Source: an uncultured Saprospiraceae bacterium | Lineage (GTDB): Bacteria > Bacteroidota > Bacteroidia > Chitinophagales > Saprospiraceae | Length of the DNA stretch: 11,567 nt | Reading direction: 5' to 3' | Assembly: GCA_937894165.1 (NCBI GenBank) | Contig: CALCSX010000342.1 | Span: forward strand, 1 to 11,567 | Program-made: the position numbers and the translations under genes | The notes under the pieces: generated by a model | The model's input: only the letters and a program-made list of their open reading frames with translations | What the model was told of the DNA's origin: nothing | The model's database searches: none | Shown: piece by piece, positions 5,275-11,567 of the stretch | Layout: each line of letters opens with the position of its first letter | Position numbering within the stretch: the first letter of the stretch is position 1

Positions 5275-8241
5275 ATGAAGCATTTTTTTATTTTCATCGC
5301 CTTACTCATTTGTGTTTCTTCATCAGCTCAGAACTTCAAAATTGATAAATTTTCGCCTCGGTTAATGAACGAAATTTCTTCGAGAGGAGTAGAAGATATT
5401 GATGTTTTTATAGTTTTGGAATCGCAATTAGATATACAAACTCTTTTGGATAGCTTTGAATTGAATCAAATTTCCATTCATGATAGAGCGGTTATAATTA
5501 ATAAGCAATTACGCGCCATTGCTGCTGAAAGTCAGTCCAAAATATTTCCTGATTTGGAAAATATTGGTATCAGAAATTATAAACCTTTTTGGGTTGTTAA
5601 TTCCATATATTTTAAGGCGAACTTTCAACAATTACAAAGTTTATCACTCAATACTGATATAAGATATATTGATCTGAACGCAGAACTAGTGATTGATGAA
5701 GCTGAAATTGTGACCGCCGATATCGGAAACCGTAGTAATTCGAGAGAGTTAGGTCTTGAAGTAATTAAGGCTCCCGAAATGTGGGCCAGAGGTTACACTG
5801 GCTATGGAACTAAAGCATTTGTAATGGATACTGGCGTAGATATCAATCATCCGGCATTAGGTAGAAATTATGCGGGAAATGTTGTCCCGGACGATCAGGC
5901 TTGGTTTGGCTTCCGCGATGGAAATAATAGACCTTACGATTGTCAAAATCACGGTTCTCACGTCACTGGTACTATTCTCGGTGTTGATAGAAAAAATCAG
6001 GATACAATAGGTGTCGCTTTCAATGCTATGTGGATGGGGGCTCCAATATTACTGGTTTGTGGCGGCAATACTGAAATAAGAATGGCTGGTTTTCAATGGG
6101 CTTTAGATCCCGATGGCAACCCGAATACAAGCCACGATATGCCGGATGTTATCAATAATTCTTGGACTGATACCAATGTCGATTTGTGTTACGAAGTTTA
6201 TACGCAATTATTTACAGTTTTGGAAGCTGCAGGAATGGCGGTTGTCTTTGCTGCGGGAAATGATGGTCCTGGCGTGGGTACTATTTCCGCTCCTAAAAAT
6301 ATTAATGTATCCCTAGTAAATACATTTGCTGTGGGGGCTGTGAATGCTAATAATTTGGACATTGCAAATTTTTCAAGCAGAGGTCCTTCTGCATGTGGGG
6401 GAGAGGGATCCTTGTTGATTAAACCTGAAGTTTCAGCACCCGGGGTTAGTGTTAGGTCAAGTGTTCCCGGCAATGAATATTCAGAATTTAACGGAACTTC
6501 TATGGCCGCCCCACATGTTGCCGGCGCTATTCTACTATTAAAAGAAGCCTTTCCCTTCTTGTCAGGTGTTGAAATTAAATTAGCTCTTTACTTCTCTGCT
6601 ATAGATTTAGGGGAGCCGGGAGAGGATAATGTCTATGGCATGGGCCTAATCGATGTCGATGCCGCTTATAATTATTTAATTCTTCAAGGTAATGTTCCGG
6701 TAAGCCCGCAGACCAATAATGATTTAGCTTTGACGGAATGGGATTATAAACTAGATTACTGTTCAGGGAATTTAACCTTTAATTTTGATATAGTGAATCA
6801 AGGTCTTGAGATAATTGATACTATTTTACTAGAATTCTTCGAAAATGAAGATGCTTTACTACCTTTTTACTCCTATGAAGTAGCGCAAAATCTTGGGAAT
6901 GGAGAGCGAACATACGTCAATTTAGAATTGCTCCCAGGGGAGGAAGGTGTTTTTCAATGGATGATTCGGGCAAGTCCAAAAAACCGAATTGATGAACGAC
7001 CATTAAATAATACTGTTAAAATGTTTGTGAACTTTGAACAGGTGGAAGATTGGACCTTAGATATAAACAAGGAGGAAATAGAAGTGGATCTTTGTGGAGG
7101 GACAAATGTAATTCTTCAGAATCTAAACGATGAGGGAACTCTCATTTGGTACGATGACAGTGTCAGCATAAATCCAATTTTCATCGGAAATACTTTTTTA
7201 AATCTGCTTCCAAATCAAGATTCCACTATAACTTTATACGCTGGATTTCAAAGAGATAGCGTCATTTATTCGCGAGGATTGGAAGTTCAGGATTTTATTC
7301 CGGCAAGCAGATCGGGTGTAATTTTTAAAACACTTCAGGATGTTGTTGTCGAAAGTTTTGAATTTGAAGTTAATCAACGGGGATTATTCAATGTTGCCAT
7401 AGCCAATGAAGCCAACAACCTAATTTGGACATCCAATAAAATATATGAAGTTGGTGTTAATGTGTTGGAACCAAATATTACACTTCAAAAGGGTCTGAAT
7501 TACACTATTTTTATCGCAGGGAATCGGTCAGTTAATGCCCAATATTTCGATTCTTCGGATACAGATATTGCGGGATATGTAAATACTATAGGCACCTTGA
7601 ATAACAACGAATTTGATGATGACTTATTTACCCCTATCGCTAATATTGGTTTTTCCTATGAAGTGCCTTGTTCCCGAAAACCGGTATTGTTAAATGTTAT
7701 AGCTACTGAAAACACACCTACAGTCGATTTTAGAACGGATCCTGACACCTTGATTTTAGCAGGGAAGCCAATTCAGTTTGTAAATGAATCAGTAGGAGCA
7801 ATATCTTACGACTGGCAATTTGGCGATGGAAGTTCTTCCAATGAAATCTCTCCGGTGCATACTTTTACAAATCCGGGAGAATACGATGTCATCCTTACTG
7901 TTAAAACATTGGAAGGTTGCTCCAATTCCTATTTGCTGACAATCGAAGTTCTTGAAGATACGGAGGTTAATATTAGACCTAGTGAATTGAATTATTCAAT
8001 TCATATTTATCCCAATCCTTCTCAGAATGAAATTAATATTGATTGGGATGAGAATACAGCAATGAAATCAATTGAATTAATATCCTTAAGTGGAAATATA
8101 ATTTTCAAAAATAAATCAGCTTTAATTGGTGGAAATTTTAGGTTCGATCTAACCAACTCTTCAGTAACTTCAGGAATATACATCCTAAGATTAATTTTGA
8201 ATGATGGTTCTATAGTAAATCGAAGGATAGTTAAAATATAG
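5275..8241 (+). CDS. Secreted subtilisin-like (S8) serine protease with PKD domain and T9SS type A sorting domain
   Basis: This 988-residue protein starts with a Sec signal peptide (1-19, hydrophobic core FFIFIALLICV, likely cleavage after SSSAQ). Residues 20-150 form an inhibitor-like propeptide. The catalytic domain (about 160-470) has the full triad: D185 in VMDTGVD, H226 in NHGSHVTG and S409 in GTSMAAPHVAG, with oxyanion Asn329 in AAGNDG. About 480-600 is a beta-rich CARDB-like region and about 605-660 resembles Ig-like modules of Bacteroidota adhesins (Cys607, WYDD). Residues 660-800 are beta-rich and unassigned. A PKD domain follows at about 815-893 (FGDG 849-852, HTF 862-864). The end (909-988, beginning IHIYPNPS) is a type A T9SS sorting domain, so the enzyme should cross the outer membrane and be released or cell-attached. 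It probably degrades extracellular protein for nutrition; the substrate is unknown. It appears monocistronic, with a 166-bp A/T-rich leader and a terminator downstream. Confidence 0.96.
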   Translation: MKHFFIFIALLICVSSSAQNFKIDKFSPRLMNEISSRGVEDIDVFIVLESQLDIQTLLDSFELNQISIHDRAVIINKQLRAIAAESQSKIFPDLENIGIRNYKPFWVVNSIYFKANFQQLQSLSLNTDIRYIDLNAELVIDEAEIVTADIGNRSNSRELGLEVIKAPEMWARGYTGYGTKAFVMDTGVDINHPALGRNYAGNVVPDDQAWFGFRDGNNRPYDCQNHGSHVTGTILGVDRKNQDTIGVAFNAMWMGAPILLVCGGNTEIRMAGFQWALDPDGNPNTSHDMPDVINNSWTDTNVDLCYEVYTQLFTVLEAAGMAVVFAAGNDGPGVGTISAPKNINVSLVNTFAVGAVNANNLDIANFSSRGPSACGGEGSLLIKPEVSAPGVSVRSSVPGNEYSEFNGTSMAAPHVAGAILLLKEAFPFLSGVEIKLALYFSAIDLGEPGEDNVYGMGLIDVDAAYNYLILQGNVPVSPQTNNDLALTEWDYKLDYCSGNLTFNFDIVNQGLEIIDTILLEFFENEDALLPFYSYEVAQNLGNGERTYVNLELLPGEEGVFQWMIRASPKNRIDERPLNNTVKMFVNFEQVEDWTLDINKEEIEVDLCGGTNVILQNLNDEGTLIWYDDSVSINPIFIGNTFLNLLPNQDSTITLYAGFQRDSVIYSRGLEVQDFIPASRSGVIFKTLQDVVVESFEFEVNQRGLFNVAIANEANNLIWTSNKIYEVGVNVLEPNITLQKGLNYTIFIAGNRSVNAQYFDSSDTDIAGYVNTIGTLNNNEFDDDLFTPIANIGFSYEVPCSRKPVLLNVIATENTPTVDFRTDPDTLILAGKPIQFVNESVGAISYDWQFGDGSSSNEISPVHTFTNPGEYDVILTVKTLEGCSNSYLLTIEVLEDTEVNIRPSELNYSIHIYPNPSQNEINIDWDENTAMKSIELISLSGNIIFKNKSALIGGNFRFDLTNSSVTSGIYILRLILNDGSIVNRRIVKI

Positions 8242-8287
8242 CATCTGGGCGAAATCCGTTGATTGGACAATCGCTCGACAAAGCTTT

Positions 8288-8326
8288 AGTAGTAATTTAG
8301 TTTTATTACTGCTTAATTAATTTTTT
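8288..8326 (+). terminator. Rho-independent-type terminator after the S8 protease
   Basis: A 9-bp stem AGTAGTAAT (8288-8296) / ATTACTGCT (8305-8313), with one T-G wobble and an 8-nt loop, is followed by an A/T stretch and TTTTTT at 8321-8326. It lies 46 bp after the protease stop. The T-run overlaps the last codons of the convergent M48 gene. On the minus strand no T-run follows the stem, so it favours plus-strand termination. The stem is A/T-rich and of moderate strength. Confidence 0.6.
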
Positions 8327-9111
8327 AAGTATAAATCATCTTTAATTCTCTGCCAAGTATTAGAAGATAAACTTGGCTTTCCACTGGTTTCAAACCCGGT
8401 ACTATACTCATTGATATAGTCTACTCGCTTCTTTGTGTCGGGATGTGTACTTAACCATTCTACGGAGTAAGTTTCCATTTTAGATATATTATACATGAAA
8501 TCAGCGTAGGCTTCCGGATTAATATCAGAATACACCAAATAATTGACAGCTTGAAGATCAGCTTCTTTCTCCATATGTCTATCGTATGCTGTGGAAGTCA
8601 ATGTCTGTGTGGCATCTGTCAAGATTTGGCTGCCCGCATTCCCCACTGTCATATTTATTAATGCACTAACACCGATCTCTTTTCTTAATTTCTTCATAAT
8701 ATGATCCAGCTCGATATGAGCTAATTCATGCGCTATCACACCGCTTAATTCATCCGGACTTTCAGCCGCCTTAATAAGTCCTGTATAAATGACAATTTGT
8801 CTGCCGGGTAGAGCGAAAGCATTTACATCCTCGTTTTGCAAAATATGCAATTTAATTGATTGCATATCAATATCATTAGAGTTGCACAATTGATGTAGTA
8901 TGCTATCTAAAGCAATTTTAAGATGAAGATTTTTATTAGGAGTTTCCTGGTATCTGAAACTTTCCCAAATGAGTTCGCCCAATTTTTCCTCCGTCTTTTC
9001 AGTAATTATTTCAATTTGAAATATTTTTACCCAGTTTAATCTGCTTAAAACAAACCAACATGAAAAAAATATCACTACTGATATAAATAGTTTTAAAATT
9101 ATTTTATTCAT
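8317..9111 (-). CDS. Membrane-anchored M48-family zinc metalloprotease
   Basis: The 264-residue protein has one N-terminal membrane segment (about 4-23) after a basic start (MNKIILK), so it is anchored in the inner membrane with the peptidase domain most likely periplasmic. C18 in FFSC is a poor lipobox, so lipidation is unlikely. Zinc-site residues are HEXXH H128-E129-H132 in HELAHIELDH, with E183 in EKEAD as the probable third ligand. The M48 hallmarks NAFALPGRQIVIYTGL (97-112) and STHPDTKKR (221-229) are both present. Family members (BepA/LoiP/Oma1-like) degrade misfolded or membrane-associated envelope proteins; this substrate is unknown. It is the last gene of a four-gene minus-strand operon, its ATG overlapping the preceding stop as ATGA (9108-9111), which suggests translational coupling. 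The length is normal for small single-domain members without TPR repeats. Confidence 0.94.
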   Translation of the reverse strand: MNKIILKLFISVVIFFSCWFVLSRLNWVKIFQIEIITEKTEEKLGELIWESFRYQETPNKNLHLKIALDSILHQLCNSNDIDMQSIKLHILQNEDVNAFALPGRQIVIYTGLIKAAESPDELSGVIAHELAHIELDHIMKKLRKEIGVSALINMTVGNAGSQILTDATQTLTSTAYDRHMEKEADLQAVNYLVYSDINPEAYADFMYNISKMETYSVEWLSTHPDTKKRVDYINEYSTGFETSGKPSLSSNTWQRIKDDLYLKN

Positions 9112-9545
9112 TTCTCAGCTTTTACAATTAAATCAGTCATATCTCCGAAAAACCACCAGTGCACATGAATGCCCTTACTGGTTTGAATAGCCGTATATAT
9201 TGTAGCAATAAATTCCACTAAATTGAACAACACCGCAGTTAAGACATACGAAATATATAAATTGTCAATCTCACCATCCCCAAAAAATATGGACATAGAC
9301 CACCAAAATAAGACACTATTTACCAAAAGAAATGAAGCCTGTGATAACAATGCCTGCGTACAATGCCATCTAACGAAATAGGTGCTATTTCTATACGCTG
9401 TCCAAAAGATGAACGTGGCAATTAAGTTCACAATAGGGAGGGGTAAGCCAACTACTATTGCCACCAAGGACATAATATAACTGCCCGATGCCTTTTCTCT
9501 TTCGTGTTCTAATGGTCGATAAGCAAATGTTTCTACAGTAATCAT
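9108..9545 (-). CDS. Small three-helix membrane protein, DUF4870/Tic20-like
   Basis: This 145-residue protein has three strongly hydrophobic segments at about 22-50, 65-88 and 97-120, and a soluble charged N-terminus (PLEHEREKAS). The segment YFVRWHCTQALLSQASF (56-72), just before the second membrane helix, resembles the 'F-V-R-x-H-x-x-Q-A-L' region of DUF4870 proteins. The assignment is by recalled pattern and could instead be an unnamed relative. The aromatic-rich end has HVHWWFFGD (127-135). The function is not known. It overlaps both neighbours by 4 bp (ATGA), upstream with the DUF2752 gene and downstream with the M48 protease gene, so the three products are probably made in fixed proportion and may act together in the inner membrane. 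Confidence 0.72.
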   Translation of the reverse strand: MITVETFAYRPLEHEREKASGSYIMSLVAIVVGLPLPIVNLIATFIFWTAYRNSTYFVRWHCTQALLSQASFLLVNSVLFWWSMSIFFGDGEIDNLYISYVLTAVLFNLVEFIATIYTAIQTSKGIHVHWWFFGDMTDLIVKAEK

Positions 9546-9955
9546 ACACTTTTAATTATATTCCAAATCCAATTAGATAAAATTAATAGAATAGAAATCA
9601 CAATTACACTTTTATTCTGAAAAATGGTCTCCATTTTCTTGTAAGCTTTGTGAAAGGTGCTTTGATTCCTTATTAAATCTATGATCACCCATACTGGAAG
9701 TACTACAAGCAGAATAGCCAATATTATTCCTAATGGATTCCAGTATAAAGCATCTAATATTCGACCTTCTAATAATGAAATCACTGAGCGAGTTGAGCCA
9801 CAGGATGGGCAGGGAATACCGGTCGTCAATTTAATAATACAAACACCTTCCATTGAAGACTCTTGCTGCTTTAAGTATAAAATTTGGAAAAGTAACCAAA
9901 GATATCCTCCTGCAACAGCTGACAAGGTAAGTAGATAAAGAGATTTCCGTGTCAT
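9542..9955 (-). CDS. DUF2752-family membrane protein
   Basis: The 137-residue protein carries the DUF2752 signature TGIPCPSCGSTRS (45-57), a C49-x-x-C52 pair followed by the conserved Thr-Arg, and then a WNPLG turn (72-76) entering the second membrane segment. Hydrophobic segments are at about 6-28, 74-95 and 117-133. DUF2752 proteins have no established biochemical role; the cysteine pair could bind metal or be redox-active, which is speculation. The gene starts 3 bp after the TM2 gene and ends in an ATGA overlap with the DUF4870-like gene. In Bacteroidota, DUF2752 genes are often found beside TM2 genes (from memory), and the arrangement here agrees. Confidence 0.9.
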   Translation of the reverse strand: MTRKSLYLLTLSAVAGGYLWLLFQILYLKQQESSMEGVCIIKLTTGIPCPSCGSTRSVISLLEGRILDALYWNPLGIILAILLVVLPVWVIIDLIRNQSTFHKAYKKMETIFQNKSVIVISILLILSNWIWNIIKSV

Positions 9956-9958
9956 TTT

Positions 9959-10300
9959 TTAGAAACTCAGCGCTTGCTGAAGTTGTATCATGTTTTTTTC
10001 TTTGGTAGCTCCTGAGATCAAAAACCAATCCACTATGGCCCATATTCCTAAACCGCCACATGTTACAAGCTTAGCTATACCAAGTCCTGTATCTCCAATA
10101 TAAAATCTATCTATTCCAAGGTTCCCACCAACAATAGAAATAATCAATGCAGTTGTGGGATCTTTAAATTGGGTTATGTGCAGGGCTCCCCACTGTGCCT
10201 CGTCCAATTGCAAAAGTCTTTCTCTAATCATAGGTAATTGGTAACTTTCAAAAAATTTACCATTGACCATTAAAAACATATCGACTTTCTGAGTATCCAT
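9959..10300 (-). CDS. TM2-domain membrane protein
   Basis: The 113-residue protein has the TM2 domain at about 48-97: a first hydrophobic segment (50-61), the connecting motif GIDRFYIGD (62-70) with Gly-rich turns, and a second segment ending GLGIWAIVDWFLI (83-95). The region before it (1-47) is not a signal peptide; it is an amphipathic, charged helix-like stretch (GKFFESYQLPMIRERLLQLD at 14-33) that I recall as typical of the Bacteroidota TM2 subgroup. The function of bacterial TM2 proteins is unknown. This is the first gene of the four-gene operon running leftwards to the M48 protease, with a 251-bp non-coding region upstream containing a candidate promoter and a leader hairpin. The start ATG at 10298-10300 follows an A/T-rich leader. 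Confidence 0.92.
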   Translation of the reverse strand: MDTQKVDMFLMVNGKFFESYQLPMIRERLLQLDEAQWGALHITQFKDPTTALIISIVGGNLGIDRFYIGDTGLGIAKLVTCGGLGIWAIVDWFLISGATKEKNMIQLQQALSF

Positions 10301-10315
10301 AATTTAATATTTAAT

Positions 10316-10333
10316 TGTGGATTTATCGCCACA
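10316..10333 (-). promoter_or_regulatory. Small leader hairpin upstream of the TM2 operon
   Basis: TGTGG (10316-10320) and CCACA (10329-10333) form a perfect 5-bp stem around an 8-nt loop, 15 bp before the TM2 start codon. It is the only G/C-rich inverted repeat in the A/T-rich leader. It may modulate translation initiation or bind a regulator, but a 5-bp stem can also arise by chance. Confidence 0.25.
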
Positions 10334-10413
10334 TAGTTAAATCGTTAATAATTCCTTGTGCTGCAACTAAAATTAAATGAATACACACCATCAGTCCATT
10401 TTAGTATATATAT

Positions 10414-10421
10414 CAAATATA
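10414..10421 (-). promoter_or_regulatory. Candidate Bacteroidota -7 promoter element for the TM2 operon
   Basis: The minus strand reads TATATTTG here, matching the phylum's TAnnTTTG -7 consensus. No clear TTG -33 partner lies 17-23 bp upstream, so support is partial. If real, the transcript would have a leader of roughly 105 nt that includes the hairpin at 10316-10333. Confidence 0.35.
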
Positions 10422-10506
10422 ATAATAATCATTAAAAATGAAATTAATAATTCGATTAATGAGAGTATTTGAAGGATAAAGTTCGGCTTAATGACCAAAT
10501 AATTAA

Positions 10507-10523
10507 AAATTTTCATAAAATTT
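10507..10523 (-). terminator. Weak A/T-only hairpin after the GDYXXLXY gene
   Basis: AAATTTT (10507-10513) and AAAATTT (10517-10523) are perfect inverted arms around a 3-nt loop, 28 bp past the stop codon. On the minus strand the hairpin is followed by TTAATTATTT. The stem has no G or C, so termination strength is doubtful. Confidence 0.25.
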
Positions 10524-10551
10524 AATGTATGTGATTAGAATCGAGAACTGC

Positions 10552-11076
10552 CTACTCTATTTTCAACCCTTTTGAATCATACAGACCTATTAAAACAGAA
10601 TTGCCTGAATTGTCCACCCGCAGACCTCCATATTTCGCTGTTTCATATTTTTCTGCCTGCCCTTCCTGGAAAAAATAAGATTCAGCGCCAAACTTAATTC
10701 GCCATTCATCCAGACTATATTTAATTACAAGTTCATCACTCGCTATCGAATCCGAATGCTGTTGCAATCTATCTATTTTGAAAACATTTGCAGAGTCCCT
10801 GACCAACACGCCATAGCCACGCTTAGAGATTTCATAGGTATTGATGGTCGGATCAATAGCATATTGCAATTCCATATAATCCCCTTGCATCAATGATCTG
10901 GGATCAACAGGTGCTAAATTTATTAATACCAATTCTCCTTCCTCCATAATTCTTTCTTTCTGAAAAACAGAAAATGAAAAGTATCCAGCAATGGCAAGTA
11001 GATTCAAAACAATTAAGCCGCTTTTAAATGAATTTGGCATCTTTTTATTTTTTTTATTTGATGGATTGTATGCCAT
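10552..11076 (-). CDS. GDYXXLXY-family protein
   Basis: The 174-residue protein has a Lys-rich cytoplasmic N-terminus (NKKNKK, 8-12), one membrane segment (about 20-37) and an extracytoplasmic domain. It contains the family-defining motif GDYMELQY (65-72) inside PVDPRSLMQGDY, and the C-terminal signature YFFQEGQAEKYETAKYG (134-150) before a GNSVLIGLY strand. The topology implies an inner-membrane anchor with the domain in the periplasm. The family has no assigned function. The start at 11076 overlaps the upstream membrane gene by 23 bp; an internal ATG at 11040 (residue 13, MPNSF) would leave a 13-bp gap and remains possible. In other genomes this family is encoded next to DUF2157/DUF4401 membrane proteins, which fits the neighbour here. 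Confidence 0.92.
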   Translation of the reverse strand: MAYNPSNKKNKKMPNSFKSGLIVLNLLAIAGYFSFSVFQKERIMEEGELVLINLAPVDPRSLMQGDYMELQYAIDPTINTYEISKRGYGVLVRDSANVFKIDRLQQHSDSIASDELVIKYSLDEWRIKFGAESYFFQEGQAEKYETAKYGGLRVDNSGNSVLIGLYDSKGLKIE

Positions 11077-11567
11077 ATTTTTTCATTCGTGAGAAAATAA
11101 TTTGAATGGGAATCAAAATTAATCCCGTCAAGATTAAAATAAATGATTTCGTTAGTAAAGTATAATTGAGATCATAATAAAACTGCCCTAAAAAGTAAAT
11201 AAAACCGGCTATACTTAAAATTATTCCCCAACGATACCCGATTTTGAAACACAAAAGAAATAGACATATCGAAATTCCCAAGCCCGGCGACATTAACATT
11301 GGAAATACCAGAAGTGTGACAATTGTAAAAATTATGGCTTTGATCTTAATATTTGATCTAAATTCAATTTCAATGATCAGGTAAGCTAAAAAATATGAGA
11401 AAATGACTGGTGCTAATCCCGAAAATGGCAAATAATTCATTTCCTGATAAAAGCCTGTAAGACTGTTTAAACTGTATCCTATAAAAACAGAAAGTAATAA
11501 AGCTGATCGTATAGGGAAATATTTTTTAGAAAAGATATTCCGCTTAGAAATGATGCTTGCTTCTTTA
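11054..11567 (-). CDS. DUF4401-like multi-span membrane protein, 5' end cut by window
   Basis: The minus-strand frame is open from the window edge to TAA at 11054-11056, giving 170 codons of the C-terminal part. An internal ATG at 11440 is preceded in frame by more hydrophobic sequence (KKYFPIRSALLLSVFIGY), so the real start lies outside the window. There are at least five hydrophobic segments. The last ones contain FLGQFYYDLNYTLLTKSFIL, matching the 'YYY-L-TLL-KS' pattern I recall from DUF4401 C-termini, and the chain ends with a basic tail (RMKKYGIQSIK). Its downstream partner is a GDYXXLXY gene, overlapping by 23 bp, a known pairing for DUF4401/DUF2157 proteins. No biochemical function is established; a joint role in the cell envelope is inference. 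Confidence 0.75.
   Translation of the reverse strand, partial: KEASIISKRNIFSKKYFPIRSALLLSVFIGYSLNSLTGFYQEMNYLPFSGLAPVIFSYFLAYLIIEIEFRSNIKIKAIIFTIVTLLVFPMLMSPGLGISICLFLLCFKIGYRWGIILSIAGFIYFLGQFYYDLNYTLLTKSFILILTGLILIPIQIIFSRMKKYGIQSIK

Noticed and set aside
10438..10479. Tiny plus-strand ORF in the TM2 upstream region
   Set aside because: It has 13 codons, no start context or neighbours to support it, and lies in A/T-rich DNA where such frames are expected.

Overview
The window looks like chromosomal DNA from a member of the Bacteroidota, probably a Cytophagales-type marine or soil bacterium. The evidence is a secreted protease with a type IX secretion (T9SS) C-terminal sorting domain, a GDYXXLXY-family protein, a TM2/DUF2752 gene pair of a kind I associate with this phylum, AT-rich DNA, and A/T-rich leaders without Shine-Dalgarno sequences. 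I see no rRNA, tRNA, CRISPR array, transposase or phage gene. The genus is inference.

Left part (1-2475), minus strand: a LOG-family nucleotide phosphoribohydrolase cut by the window edge lies 90 bp downstream of an NtrC-type response regulator. The regulator has a receiver domain and a sigma-54 AAA+ domain, but it ends before any Fis-type DNA-binding domain and its sigma-54 contact loop reads GSFTSA instead of GAFTGA. The 430 bp between this regulator and the divergent exonuclease gene hold a short GC-rich block and three spaced copies of a palindrome-like element (core TCTCTCGAATTT).

Middle part (2476-8241), plus strand: a metallo-beta-lactamase-fold exonuclease and an ATP-dependent DNA ligase lie 8 bp apart, forming a two-gene piece of the 'DNA ligase-associated' repair set. 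The helicase and phosphoesterase that often complete this set are not next to them. A 988-residue secreted subtilisin-like (S8) protease follows, with propeptide, catalytic domain, several beta-rich accessory regions, a PKD domain and a T9SS sorting tail. A hairpin with a T-run closes this unit against the convergent gene on its right.

Right part (8317-11567), minus strand: a tightly packed four-gene membrane operon runs TM2-domain protein, DUF2752 protein, DUF4870-like protein and membrane-anchored M48 metalloprotease, with gaps or overlaps of +3, -4 and -4 bp. A candidate Bacteroidota -7 promoter element and a small leader hairpin lie upstream. Upstream again is a separate overlapping pair: a GDYXXLXY protein and a DUF4401-like membrane protein cut by the right edge.

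Most genes fall into known families. The parts least explained by known biology are the sigma-54 activator without a DNA-binding domain, the four-gene TM2/DUF2752/DUF4870/M48 membrane cassette, and the palindromic intergenic elements.
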